Shown here: positions 25,778-35,089 of the stretch, in pieces | Layout: each line of letters begins with the position of its first letter | Numbering within the stretch: position 1 is the first letter of the stretch | Source of the DNA: Anaerolineales bacterium UBA6055 | GTDB lineage: Bacteria; Chloroflexota; Anaerolineae; Aggregatilineales; Phototrophicaceae | Assembly (NCBI GenBank): GCA_002428985.1 | Contig: DIYL01000053.1 | Location: 47,700-111,699 of the forward strand | DNA length: 64,000 bases | Direction: 5' to 3' | Notes under the pieces: generated by a model | The model's database searches: none | Seen by the model: the letters and a program-made list of their open reading frames with translations, nothing else | What the model was told of the DNA's origin: nothing | Translations under genes and position numbers: made by a program

Positions 25778-26911
25778 ATGCCCTTAACGGTAAAAAACAT
25801 CAAACAAAAAGCCAAAGATCTTGGATTCAATCTCTGTGGCATTACACCCGCACAACCTTCGCCTACCCTATCAGCCTATATGCAATGGATAAAAAAAGGG
25901 ATGCACGGTGCAATGGGATATTTATCGCGTTCAGATCGTGTCATACGCCGACAAGATTTACAACAAATCATGCCCACAGCCAAATCACTCATTATCATTG
26001 GATTAGATTATCGTAGCACATATGCGGACGCCGAGATTTTGACTGATCCATCGCGTGGGCGTATTGCATCTTACGCATGGGGGTTAGACTATCATAACGT
26101 GATTGAAGTCCGCTTGCAGATGTTTACCGAATGGCTCTTAGAAGAGACAAGCGATACCATTGATAACAAAATTTATGTCGATACCGGTGCGATTTTAGAG
26201 CGTAGTCACGCACAACAAGCTGGTATGGGTTTCATCGGCAAAAATACGATGCTGATCCACCCACGGCGTGGGAGTTACTTTTTCCTCGGTGAAATTATCA
26301 CGTCACTAGAATTTGATGACTATGATACAGCGCACCGCGAGAATATGTGTGGGACATGTACACGTTGCCTAAGCGCCTGCCCAACTGATGCATTTCCTGA
26401 GCCCTTTGTCCTAGATGCACGTCGTTGCATTAGTTATCACACGATTGAAAATAAAGGGTGGATAGACCCTGCGTTACGTTCTCAATTTGGCAACTGGATT
26501 TTTGGATGCGATATTTGTCAGGATGTTTGCCCGTTTCAACGCTTTACAACAGAAACTGATGAAGTTGCATTTTTACCCATGCATGAAAATCAAGTCGCTC
26601 CTAAACTCGTTGATATTCTCATGACAACAAATGAGAGTTTTAAGGACCTGTTTCGCCGAACACCTCTCGAACGTATTAAACGTGAGCGAATCGTCCGTAA
26701 TGCATGTATTGCAGCAGGTAATTGGGCAAATGGCAGAGCTATCCCACATTTGATCCAGTTGCTCTATGATGACAGTCCTTTGATTCGTGGACACGCGGCA
26801 TGGGCATTATGGCAAACAATGGGACTCGATAGTAGTAAACTGCTCACCGATCTCTATAATCGCGAGAACGATGAGCAAGTCTGTACTGAAATTGAAAATC
26901 TACTCGACTAA
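25778..26911 (+). CDS. queG: Epoxyqueuosine reductase (QueG)
   Basis: 377 residues. QueG makes the last step of queuosine synthesis in tRNA, reducing epoxyqueuosine with cobalamin and two [4Fe-4S] clusters. Seen: DUF1730 start (AKDLGFNLCGITPA), MGYL, Asp in YVDTGAILERSHAQQAGMGFIGKNTMLI (catalytic Asp region), CGTCTRCLSACPT and CDICQDVCPF ferredoxin motifs, and a HEAT-like C-terminus (GRAIPHLIQLLYDDSPLIRGHAAWAL). All eight cluster Cys are present. No other queuosine genes are in the window. Its end overlaps the convergent amidase gene by 4 bases. Confidence 0.95.
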   Translation: MPLTVKNIKQKAKDLGFNLCGITPAQPSPTLSAYMQWIKKGMHGAMGYLSRSDRVIRRQDLQQIMPTAKSLIIIGLDYRSTYADAEILTDPSRGRIASYAWGLDYHNVIEVRLQMFTEWLLEETSDTIDNKIYVDTGAILERSHAQQAGMGFIGKNTMLIHPRRGSYFFLGEIITSLEFDDYDTAHRENMCGTCTRCLSACPTDAFPEPFVLDARRCISYHTIENKGWIDPALRSQFGNWIFGCDICQDVCPFQRFTTETDEVAFLPMHENQVAPKLVDILMTTNESFKDLFRRTPLERIKRERIVRNACIAAGNWANGRAIPHLIQLLYDDSPLIRGHAAWALWQTMGLDSSKLLTDLYNRENDEQVCTEIENLLD

Positions 26912-28563
26912 TCTAAAGGCACATCAGGGTATTGCAGATGCCAATCAGTCGCATCTTGGTAAGCTTTGGCAACTGCTAATGTTTCCGCTTCTTTGTACAA
27001 TCCGCCGATAAATGAAATACTCGTCGGCGTATGTTTTGGTGTAAAGCCATTTGGTACAACGACAGTTGGATGCCCAGTATAATTGGTAATTTGTAGTGCA
27101 TTAGCGCCAAAACTCGGGACAACAAATACATCGACATCATTCATGACTTGCGCCATATCATACATAAGTTGTGACCGTATCCGCCCCGCATTGATATACT
27201 CAACAGCAGTGATGAATCGAGCTGACCGGAACATGTTAGGCCATGCTTCAGCATCTTGCCATTGCATCGTATCATCAGAATTATCACGTGTAATTCCGTC
27301 AAATGCCGCAGCAGCTTCAGCAACTAGGATGATAAACAAGGCGTTCATATCTGTCTCAGGCAAGTCGATTGGAATCAGGTCAAACCCTTGTTCACGCATA
27401 ACATCCAACACCGCCGAGCTATTCACACGGTTTGTTGTTTCTAATTCATCCATTGCCTCTAACGGTTTATCCGAGTCACTTTCGCCAGCATCAGCCGATT
27501 CAAAAGCAGACGGGATATACCCCACACGCAAAGTTTTCGGATTAAGTGCAGGATTCCAAGTAAATGAGTGCGGTGTAATGGTCATATCGTGTCCATCAGG
27601 TCCATATATTGCGCTAAAAACGAGCGCACAGTCTTCCACACTCCGACACATTGGACCGATCTTGTCCATGCTCCAACTGAGAGCCATCGCACCATGACGA
27701 CTCACACGACCAAAAGTCGGACGCAACCCTGTGATACCACAACGCGTTGATGGTGATACTATCGACCCCATCGTTTCTGTACCAATGGAAAAACCTACTA
27801 GACCTGCTGCCGTCGCCGAGCCCGGTCCGGCCGATGATCCACTACTGCCTTCGCTTAAATCCCATGGGTTTTTGGTTTTACCACCAAACCAGATGTCATT
27901 ATATGCCAATGCGCCTAATGTCAGTTTAGCGATCAAGACTGCACCAGCATCTTCCAAGCGTTTAACAACAGTAGAATCAAGATCAATGAGTTGATCTTTG
28001 TACGGCATCGCCCCCCATGTCGTCTTATAGTCCTTGGTTGCTAGTAGGTCTTTTGCACCCCACGGTATACCATGTAATGGTCCACGATAGTGCCCATTAG
28101 CAATTTCGGCATCAGCACGTTTTGCCTGCTCCATCGCCAACTCTTCGGTAAATGTCACAACACACTCTAAAACTTCGTTATATTTTTTGAGTCGTGAGAG
28201 ATACATCTCTGTTAGTTCGACGGATGTGACTTGACGTGTGCGTATGAGATGCGCCAATTGTGTAACTGTATAAAATGCGACATCCTCAAGGTTATCAGGG
28301 CGTGTCACATTATCTTGTGCGCTCATAGCATAACCACGGGGGACAGCTGGTGGATTCGGGTCACTGATATTCACGTCAAAGCGCAATGACATTGGAATGC
28401 TATTATCCAAGGGTGTATTTCGAATCGCATAGTATTGCGCTAATCGCCCATTGATGCCATCTAACATTTGCTCACGTTCTTCGGGTGTAAACTCCATTCC
28501 AAGCAATGTTTCAGCAGATGCGAGATGTTCGACTGTAATCGGATTTTCGTTTGTGTCTGTCAT
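26908..28563 (-). CDS. Amidase-signature hydrolase
   Basis: 551 residues. Amidase-signature enzymes use a Ser-cisSer-Lys triad; here Lys is in IPWGAKDL and the serines in the LSEGSSGSSAGPGSATAAGLVGFSIGTETMGSI block, where the common GGSSGGSA is written GSSGSSAG. The start (MTDTNENP) is chosen because AGGAG lies 6 bases ahead; an in-frame upstream stretch (to 28617) looks like a signal peptide but lacks a ribosome site. A helical N-terminal extension of about 110 residues precedes the core, as in some Chloroflexota and Bacteroidota amidases. It is not a GatA: no gatB/gatC and different ends. Substrate unknown. Confidence 0.85.
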   Translation of the reverse strand: MTDTNENPITVEHLASAETLLGMEFTPEEREQMLDGINGRLAQYYAIRNTPLDNSIPMSLRFDVNISDPNPPAVPRGYAMSAQDNVTRPDNLEDVAFYTVTQLAHLIRTRQVTSVELTEMYLSRLKKYNEVLECVVTFTEELAMEQAKRADAEIANGHYRGPLHGIPWGAKDLLATKDYKTTWGAMPYKDQLIDLDSTVVKRLEDAGAVLIAKLTLGALAYNDIWFGGKTKNPWDLSEGSSGSSAGPGSATAAGLVGFSIGTETMGSIVSPSTRCGITGLRPTFGRVSRHGAMALSWSMDKIGPMCRSVEDCALVFSAIYGPDGHDMTITPHSFTWNPALNPKTLRVGYIPSAFESADAGESDSDKPLEAMDELETTNRVNSSAVLDVMREQGFDLIPIDLPETDMNALFIILVAEAAAAFDGITRDNSDDTMQWQDAEAWPNMFRSARFITAVEYINAGRIRSQLMYDMAQVMNDVDVFVVPSFGANALQITNYTGHPTVVVPNGFTPKHTPTSISFIGGLYKEAETLAVAKAYQDATDWHLQYPDVPLD

Positions 28564-28707
28564 AAAAACTCCTGCAAAAAACAATAATAATGCCCTCATG
28601 GTAACGCAAAAACACATGCAGAACGCTATTTCTCATACAGTATTGAAGTATCGTGACAATCCACATGTTAAAGTACGGCTATCAATCGACAAATAGGGAG
28701 ACATATT

Positions 28708-29451
28708 ATGAACACTTACCCAACATATGATGGTGACATTCCGTATCTAACCACTGATCAAATGCGGGAAGTAGACCGCGCCATGATCGAAGATTTTCAT
28801 ATTGAGCTGATACAAATGATGGAAAACGCGGGGCGTAATTTAGCACATCTTGCGCGTAATCGCTTTTTCGACGGGAACGTTTCTAATAAGACTGTGGTTG
28901 TATTAGCAGGTACAGGTGGGAACGGTGGGGGCGCATTGGTGTGTGCACGACGGTTGCATAACTACGGTGCAACAATTCGTGTTGTCATTACCAAAGCAGA
29001 TAATGCATTTACTCCGATTCCTGCTCATCAACTAGATATTATTCATCGACTGAATATTCCTGTATCACAAGCAGATGACTTAAACAATCTACCGACTCCC
29101 AATTTGATTGTAGATGGTGTGATTGGTTATAGCTTAAACGGTGCACCACGCAATACGGCTAGAGACATGATTCGCTGGGCAAATGAAACTGATGCGTCTG
29201 TACTATCGTTGGATGCACCATCCGGAGTTGATACAACAACCGGTACGGTTTACGACCCAGCCATACAAGCAACTGCCACACTAACCCTAGCACTCCCTAA
29301 AGAAGGTTTACGAGCAGACGGTGTTGCCAATCAAGTTGGCGAACTATATCTCGGCGACTTGAGTGTACCACCACAACTTTACAGCATCCCCTCTTTGAAT
29401 CTAACAGTTGGTCATATCTTTGAGCAAAGCGATATTGTACGTATATGGTAG
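28708..29451 (+). CDS. nnrE: NAD(P)H-hydrate epimerase, stand-alone YjeF-N domain
   Basis: 247 residues, the whole length being the YjeF N-terminal domain: LTTDQMREVDRAMIEDFHIELIQMMENAGRNLA, then VVVLAGTGGNGGGALVCARRL, DGVIGYSLNG and LDAPSGVDTTTG. It epimerises damaged NAD(P)HX for repair by the dehydratase NnrD. In many bacteria both are fused; here the dehydratase half is absent and no nnrD is adjacent. GGGAG lies 9 bases before the ATG. Confidence 0.9.
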   Translation: MNTYPTYDGDIPYLTTDQMREVDRAMIEDFHIELIQMMENAGRNLAHLARNRFFDGNVSNKTVVVLAGTGGNGGGALVCARRLHNYGATIRVVITKADNAFTPIPAHQLDIIHRLNIPVSQADDLNNLPTPNLIVDGVIGYSLNGAPRNTARDMIRWANETDASVLSLDAPSGVDTTTGTVYDPAIQATATLTLALPKEGLRADGVANQVGELYLGDLSVPPQLYSIPSLNLTVGHIFEQSDIVRIW

Positions 29452-29572
29452 ATGATCGCTGTCTCTTAAAAGTTTTTCAGAAATTTTAGACTTACATATA
29501 CAAAATCATAATGCCCTATTTAGATTCATGAAGCAAAATCAAACCCGTAACAGTCTATAAAGGGAGACGTTA

Positions 29573-32212
29573 ATGACAAAAAACACAAAAGAAGGAAAGC
29601 GTCTGACAGATGTCACGCCATGGCGTAATTGGGGTCCGTACCTTAGTGAACGAGCATGGGGAACAGTCCGAGAGGATTACAGTGCTGATGGTGAAGCATG
29701 GGATTATTTCCCACATGATCACGCCCGTAGCAAAGCGTATCGCTGGGGTGAAGACGGGCTTGCAGGCATTTCGGATTATGAGCAGTATTTATGTTTTGGG
29801 TTGGCATTGTGGAATGGTAATGACCCTATCCTCAAAGAGCGTATGTTCGGGCTCACTGGCAATCAAGGGAATCATGCGGAGGATGTCAAAGAATACTATT
29901 ATTACCTTGATAGTACTCCGACCCATAGTTATATGAAAATGCTCTATAAATATCCACAAAACACCTATCCCTATGCGAATCTCATCCAAGAAAATCAACG
30001 CCGTGGTTACCATGATTACGAATACGAACTACTGGACACAGGTATCTTTGACGAGGATCGTTATTTTGATGTACAAGTCGAATATGCAAAAGATACTGCC
30101 GATGACATCTTGATACAAATTCAGATCACAAATCATGCGCAAGACAATGCAACACTCACCGTCCTACCCCAACTCTGGTTTCGTAATACGTGGTCATGGG
30201 GTTACGAGGCTGGCCCGTTACAAGATGTACCGTCCAAACCACAGATGCACCTCAACCAGACGACGATTGTAACCGACCACCCGACACTCGGTACTTATTA
30301 TCTCTATGCAAATGATACTGAAGAATTTATCTTCACCGAGAATGAAACAAACCACGAACGGCTACATAACACGAAGAATGAGTCACCTTATGTTAAAGAT
30401 GGTTTCCACCGTTACATCGTTAATGGTGAAGAGGATACCATTCATCCAGACCAAATCGGTACAAAAGCATCGCCTGTCTATCGCCTTACCATCAAGGGTG
30501 GTGCAGTTGAAACAATCCATTTACGTTTAAGCAATATCGAACAGAATGAACCGTTTACAACCTTTGTCAAAAAGCTATCAACACGTCAGGAAGAAGCTGA
30601 CGAATTCTATGAATCTATCCACCATCAAGGAATGAATGAAGATCAAAAACGGCTTCAGCGTCAGGCATTCGCGGGTATGATGTGGACGAAACAGTTCTTT
30701 TATTATGATGTTGAACAATGGCTCGATGGTGACCCTGTCTTTACACCACCAGAAGAACGTAAAAACGGGCGAAATAGTGAGTGGCGACATCTGAATAACG
30801 CTGATATTGTCTCGATGCCAGATAAATGGGAGTATCCATGGTATGCAGTCTGGGATTCAGCATTCCATTGTATTCCGCTTGCTATGATTGATGTGGATTT
30901 TGCTAAAAAGCAATTGCTATTGTTCACACGCGAATGGTACATGCATCCGAATGGTCAACTGCCTGCATATGAATGGAAGTTCGGCGATGTAAACCCACCT
31001 GTTCATGCATGGGCAGCATGGCGTGTCTACGAGATGGACGGCAAACAGGACAAAGTCTTCCTCAAGCGCATCTTCAATAAAATGCTCATTAACTTTACGT
31101 GGTGGGTCAACCGAAAAGATGCCAACGGACGTAATGTATTTCAGGGCGGTTTTCTTGGTCTAGATAATATCAGTCTCTTCGATCGTAGCTCAGCCTTGCC
31201 AACAGGTGGATATATCGACCAGAGTGACGGCACATCATGGATGGGATTCTATAGCTTAACGATGATGAATATCGCGATTGAATTGGCACACGATGATTCA
31301 TCTTATGAGGACATGGCGATTAAATTCTTCCAGCATTTCTTGCAAATCGCTGATGCAATGAGTGATGAAGTACATTCAGGTGAAGTTGGATTGTGGGATC
31401 AAGAGGACGGATTCTTTTATGATGTTTTGCGACTACCAGATGGTGCAACGGTTCCGCTCAAAGTCCGTTCATTGGTTGGGTTGATGCCACTCATTGCGAT
31501 TGAAACAATTGGTCAGCCAACATTGGATGCATTGCCTGATCTTGCTCGTAGTATGAGATGGATGATGTCACACCGTCCTGACGAGACAGAAAATCTATAC
31601 AGTGAACATATACCCGATTATGGTGATGCACACATCTTTTCTATCCCTACACCAGAACGCTTAAAACAACTTCTCTCATATATGTTGGATGAGTCTGAAT
31701 TTTTGTCGGAGTATGGCATACGTTCGTTATCAAAATTCCATGAAGACAATCCGTATACATTAAATTTTGGTGGTGAAGCATTTAGTATTTCTTATGTACC
31801 AGCAGAAAGCCTAAGTGGTCTATTTGGTGGCAACAGTAATTGGCGTGGTCCAATCTGGTTTCCGATCAACTATCTCCTCATCGAATCTCTAAGGAAATAT
31901 CATCGCTTCTACAAAGAGGATATGCGCGTCGAATGCCCGACAGGTAGCGGTAACATGATGACACTCGATGAAGTTGCAGACGAGCTGAGTCGTCGCCTAC
32001 TCAATATTTTCCTTAAAGATGACGAAGGGAAACGCGCTGTTTTTGGAGGTATTGAGCGTTTTCAAAATGATCCGAATTGGGTTGATCACATTTTGTTTTA
32101 TGAGTATTTTCATGGTGATAACGGTGCGGGTTTAGGTGCAAGTCATCAAACGGGATGGACCGGGCTTGTTAGTACATTGCTTGACCAGATTGCAGGAAAT
32201 GATGATAAATAG
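29573..32212 (+). CDS. GH63/MGH1-like glucosidase
   Basis: 879 residues. N-terminal beta-sandwich domain (WGPYLSERAWGTVREDYSADGEAWDYFPHDHARSKAYRWGEDG) and a C-terminal (alpha/alpha)6 barrel (from about 360) with WYAVWDSAFHCIPLAMIDVDFAKKQL, HPNGQLPAYEWKFGDVNPPVHAWAAWRV and LFGGNSNWRGPIWFPINYLLIESL. This is the mannosyl-oligosaccharide-glucosidase-like clan; bacterial members act on alpha-glucosides or glucosylglycerate-type compounds. Asp in WDSAFH is a good candidate for a catalytic carboxylate. There is no signal peptide, so it is cytoplasmic. AGGGAGACG precedes the ATG. Confidence 0.87.
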   Translation: MTKNTKEGKRLTDVTPWRNWGPYLSERAWGTVREDYSADGEAWDYFPHDHARSKAYRWGEDGLAGISDYEQYLCFGLALWNGNDPILKERMFGLTGNQGNHAEDVKEYYYYLDSTPTHSYMKMLYKYPQNTYPYANLIQENQRRGYHDYEYELLDTGIFDEDRYFDVQVEYAKDTADDILIQIQITNHAQDNATLTVLPQLWFRNTWSWGYEAGPLQDVPSKPQMHLNQTTIVTDHPTLGTYYLYANDTEEFIFTENETNHERLHNTKNESPYVKDGFHRYIVNGEEDTIHPDQIGTKASPVYRLTIKGGAVETIHLRLSNIEQNEPFTTFVKKLSTRQEEADEFYESIHHQGMNEDQKRLQRQAFAGMMWTKQFFYYDVEQWLDGDPVFTPPEERKNGRNSEWRHLNNADIVSMPDKWEYPWYAVWDSAFHCIPLAMIDVDFAKKQLLLFTREWYMHPNGQLPAYEWKFGDVNPPVHAWAAWRVYEMDGKQDKVFLKRIFNKMLINFTWWVNRKDANGRNVFQGGFLGLDNISLFDRSSALPTGGYIDQSDGTSWMGFYSLTMMNIAIELAHDDSSYEDMAIKFFQHFLQIADAMSDEVHSGEVGLWDQEDGFFYDVLRLPDGATVPLKVRSLVGLMPLIAIETIGQPTLDALPDLARSMRWMMSHRPDETENLYSEHIPDYGDAHIFSIPTPERLKQLLSYMLDESEFLSEYGIRSLSKFHEDNPYTLNFGGEAFSISYVPAESLSGLFGGNSNWRGPIWFPINYLLIESLRKYHRFYKEDMRVECPTGSGNMMTLDEVADELSRRLLNIFLKDDEGKRAVFGGIERFQNDPNWVDHILFYEYFHGDNGAGLGASHQTGWTGLVSTLLDQIAGNDDK

Positions 32213-32233
32213 CTAGTCATATTTGGGCTTAGG

Positions 32234-32260
32234 GAGCCGGATACATCAACTCTCCGGCTC
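32234..32260. terminator. Bidirectional terminator hairpin
   Basis: Perfect 8-bp GC-rich stem GAGCCGGA/TCCGGCTC with an 11-base loop, between the convergent glucosidase and esterase genes. Confidence 0.75.
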
Positions 32261-32267
32261 ATTTGAT

Positions 32268-32900
32268 TCAACCAGTTATCATGTTGCTAATATGTTCAAT
32301 TTCAGATTTGCGGATTGTATGCTCGCTACCTGCTAATATCTGTAAGGTCACATTCGCACCAAGATCCGCTAACACATCGCGAGTCCGCTCAAATTGTGGT
32401 GGATTGACCCACGAATCATTATCTATCCCACCGATGAATATGGGAACATCTGATAGTGACCCTGAAAAATCGAATTTTCTATCCATTGGCCCTAAGATCG
32501 CGCCACTCAGCACAAATACACCACCATAGTTCTGAGGATTCCGTGCGACATACTCAGATGTGAGACACCCTCCTTGCGAAAATCCACCGATGAATATGTT
32601 CTCAATAGCAATACCACTGTCTTTGACTTTATCGATGAGGTTGGTAATGGTTTGTATAGCAGATGACAGATAGGGTTCATTGGCATCAAGTGGTCCGAAT
32701 CCCGAACGTGGATACCAGCGATTATTATCTGCCTGAGGTGCAAGATATGCAATATCTCCCTGAGGCAAGAGTCTTCCTGTTTTCATAATATCTTCGGCAC
32801 TCGCACCCCGTCCATGAATCAGAATGACGGCTTTCTTGGCATCAGCAAGATCTACACCATGTGTCAACAACGGTTGTGTTTCATGAATTTGTTCAGGCAT
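32268..32900 (-). CDS. Phospholipase/carboxylesterase-type alpha/beta hydrolase
   Basis: 210 residues, the size of the small carboxylesterase family (YpfH/EstB type). Seen: VILIHGRGASAEDI (oxyanion hole), nucleophile elbow GGFSQGGCLTSEYVARNP (Ser about 122), GIDNDSWV with the acid Asp, and GSEHTIRKSEIEHI with the catalytic His. There is no signal peptide. GGAGAG lies before the start. The substrates are likely short acyl or phospholipid esters. Confidence 0.88.
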   Translation of the reverse strand: MPEQIHETQPLLTHGVDLADAKKAVILIHGRGASAEDIMKTGRLLPQGDIAYLAPQADNNRWYPRSGFGPLDANEPYLSSAIQTITNLIDKVKDSGIAIENIFIGGFSQGGCLTSEYVARNPQNYGGVFVLSGAILGPMDRKFDFSGSLSDVPIFIGGIDNDSWVNPPQFERTRDVLADLGANVTLQILAGSEHTIRKSEIEHISNMITG

Positions 32901-33011
32901 AAGATACTCTCCAATATTTATTCATATAGTCTCTGTTTAATTCCCACGGCTTATTAAGAAAGCAAAAGGATACAAACCATGCATTTAAATTTACAATTTT
33001 ACGCTTATGCA

Positions 33012-33320
33012 TTATGTATCCTGAGTCTCGTATGTTGCTAAGATGGATGTATGGCCGACAGATGTTTCATAGTATTCTGCTTTTATTGCAAGATATTGCT
33101 CATTATTAAAAAAATCATCCATCACATCTTGGCTGGGGAAGTGAATTGTAAACACACGATTGATCGGAACATCAGTTTGATTACGAAGAACCTCTGATAC
33201 GCGAAAGTCATAACCAAAATCACCACCATATTCAATGAGTATAGGAGACATATGCTCGCGATATTGTTGATATTTTTCATCATCTGATACATTAAGTCCA
33301 ACAAGCATTTCTAAGGCCAT
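33012..33320 (-). CDS. DUF1330-family ferredoxin-fold protein
   Basis: 102 residues, a dimeric alpha/beta barrel-like fold. The pattern LVGLNVSDDEKYQQYREHMSPILIEYGGDFGYDF, then RVFTIHFPSQDVMDDFFNNEQYLAIKAEY, matches DUF1330. The catalytic role, if any, is unknown. GGAG lies 9 bases before the ATG. Same strand as the esterase, with 111 bases between. Confidence 0.8.
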   Translation of the reverse strand: MALEMLVGLNVSDDEKYQQYREHMSPILIEYGGDFGYDFRVSEVLRNQTDVPINRVFTIHFPSQDVMDDFFNNEQYLAIKAEYYETSVGHTSILATYETQDT

Positions 33321-33422
33321 TTGATATTACTCCAACTATTTTTGATTATAATATTCCATTAGGCTCTGATGATGTAATTGGAAATTTAGTCTGATTATGT
33401 GAGAAACATATTATTGCCACAT

Positions 33423-33464
33423 AACTCTGATACCCAATGATTTAATCCACTAGATATCAGAGTT
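33423..33464. terminator. Long-loop inverted repeat behind the dioxygenase gene
   Basis: Perfect 10-bp arms AACTCTGATA/TATCAGAGTT separated by 22 bases, between the dioxygenase stop and the DUF1330 start. A terminator or an operator for the downstream gene is possible. Confidence 0.4.
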
Positions 33465-33520
33465 AATGATAGATCAACATTAGCGTTGCCTAATCAAGCT
33501 AACCACGTAGTTTGCATACT

Positions 33521-34480
33521 TTATGCCTTGGTTGGCTCAATCGGCTTGAGTCGTGATTCAATTTGTTCACGGCGTGATTCAAGGAATGGAGGTAGAATCA
33601 GTTTTTCGCCGAGTGCATCCATATCTTCGTCAATGCCAAAGCCCGGTCCATCAGTCGCAATCTCAAATAGAATACCATTGGAGATACGGAAGTAGATGGA
33701 TTTGAACCAGAAGCGATCAACATAGCCCGAGGTGCGCAAACCCGATGCATTAATACGGGTGTTCCATTCTTTTTGTTCATCGAAGTCGTTTACACGGAAT
33801 GCAACGTGATGAACTGCACCAGCACCTTGACGTGCACCACCTTTATCAGGTTCAACGATTACCCAGACTTCTTTACCAGGACCACCACCATCCATTGTGT
33901 AGATCACAACTTCGTTACCATCAGGATGTTGTACGCTACGGGATTCTTCCCAGTTAAGAACTTTGGTCATAATCGGCTCAATCCAGTCCAATTGTGGGAT
34001 GGATAGTGTTACCGAGTAGAAGCCACGCAGTGCAAATGCTTCTGGAACATCGGACGCATCCCAAATTTCACCTGCGTAATCAATCCCGCCATCATCTACC
34101 AGTGACAGGCGTTGACCTTCATGGTCTTCAAAACGGACGATTTTGCGACCATCAAAGTCTTCAACCCCGTGATGCTGTACGCCCTCGGTTTCAAAACGTT
34201 TTAACCAATATTCGAGGGCTTCTTCGCCATTTACACGAAATGCTGTGTTCACAACGCTATCAGTTCCACGACGTTCGGGTGGTGCAGGCCAATCAAAGAA
34301 GGTCATATCGGTGCCAGCAGTGCCTACTTTGTCTGCATAGAACAAATGGTATGCACTGGTATCGTCTTGGTTAACTGTTTTCTTGACCAAACGAAGTCCG
34401 AGAACACGGGTATAGAAATCTGCATTTTTGCCAATTTTGCTAGATACTGCTGTTACGTGATGTAGTCCATGCAAGTTCAT
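33521..34480 (-). CDS. Two-domain VOC ring-cleaving dioxygenase (MhqO/PcpA-like)
   Basis: 319 residues with two VOC modules: HGLHHVTAVSSKIGKNADFYTRVLGLRLVKKTVNQDD (His ligand in HHVT) and GAGAVHHVAFRVNDFDEQKEW (second His), and ISNGILFEIATDGPGF (Glu ligand) at the end. This Fe(II) 2-His-1-Glu arrangement is that of hydroquinone/catechol dioxygenases and MhqO. AGGAG lies 6 bases before the third Met (MNLHGLHH), so I start there rather than at 34498. The divergent MarR gene and the dyad between them copy the MhqR/MhqO layout for quinone detoxification. Confidence 0.87.
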   Translation of the reverse strand: MNLHGLHHVTAVSSKIGKNADFYTRVLGLRLVKKTVNQDDTSAYHLFYADKVGTAGTDMTFFDWPAPPERRGTDSVVNTAFRVNGEEALEYWLKRFETEGVQHHGVEDFDGRKIVRFEDHEGQRLSLVDDGGIDYAGEIWDASDVPEAFALRGFYSVTLSIPQLDWIEPIMTKVLNWEESRSVQHPDGNEVVIYTMDGGGPGKEVWVIVEPDKGGARQGAGAVHHVAFRVNDFDEQKEWNTRINASGLRTSGYVDRFWFKSIYFRISNGILFEIATDGPGFGIDEDMDALGEKLILPPFLESRREQIESRLKPIEPTKA

Positions 34481-34529
34481 TGTCATCTCCTGAGTCATTA
34501 AATTATCGCATTTTTATAATTTAAATTAA

Positions 34530-34551
34530 AATAGTTTGATATAAAACTATT
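34530..34551. promoter_or_regulatory. MarR-type operator between dioxygenase and marR genes
   Basis: Perfect inverted repeat AATAGTTT-N6-AAACTATT in the divergent intergenic region. A degenerate copy of its right half (ATATAAGAACTAT) recurs at 34585-34597, near the marR start. Confidence 0.65.
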
Positions 34552-34627
34552 AAATATGATATGATGACAAAAGTCAATCATTTAATATAAGAACTATCTT
34601 AGATTCACTTGGTGAGAGGGATATGAA

Positions 34628-35089
34628 ATGGGGACTAAATATCAAGGTACAGAAGAAGAAATCCGCGCACTAAATTCATATATCAAATTACAGCGCGCCG
34701 CCGAGACAAATATCAATAGAACGACGCGCCTACTATCTGATCATAAACTGACACTTAGTCAGTTCGCTGTCTTGGAAGCACTCTACCATCTAGGTCAGAT
34801 GTCACAGGTTGATCTCGCCCATAAATTACTAAAGAGTACTGGCAATATGACATCCGTGCTCAAAGGTATGGAAAAGCGAGGTCTGATTCAACGGGAACGC
34901 TCGGAGGTCGATAATCGTTACATGGAAGTCAACTTAACGGACAGCGGCAAACAATTGATTGCGAATTATTTTCCCGAGCATGTTCGCATCATTGTTGAGG
35001 AAATGAGTGCGCTAACCCCAGATGAACAAGAGGAGTTAGCGCGTTTATGTAAAAAGCTCGGTTTACAAGGCGATTTTACCAATTCGTAA
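34628..35089 (+). CDS. MarR-family transcriptional regulator
   Basis: 153 residues, a winged-helix dimer: LSQFAVLEALYHLGQMSQVDLAHKLLKSTGNMTSVLKGMEKRGLIQRERSEVDNRYMEVNLTDSG (about 45-110) holds the recognition helix and the DxR wing (SEVDNRYMEV). It has no Cys near the N-terminus, so sensing is not by the usual thiol switch of OhrR. GAGAGG precedes the ATG by 8 bases. It probably represses the divergent dioxygenase gene and itself. Its 3' end overlaps the convergent sugar-acid dehydratase gene by 14 bases. Confidence 0.9.
   Translation: MGTKYQGTEEEIRALNSYIKLQRAAETNINRTTRLLSDHKLTLSQFAVLEALYHLGQMSQVDLAHKLLKSTGNMTSVLKGMEKRGLIQRERSEVDNRYMEVNLTDSGKQLIANYFPEHVRIIVEEMSALTPDEQEELARLCKKLGLQGDFTNS

Noticed and set aside
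27083..27697. 204-codon plus-strand frame opposite the amidase gene
   Set aside because: It is antisense to the conserved amidase core; Ser/Ile-rich composition and no start signal mark it as a shadow.
28564..28617. Signal-peptide-like extension of the amidase
   Set aside because: The 18 residues are hydrophobic, but AGGAG at the proper distance marks the internal ATG at 28563 as the start.
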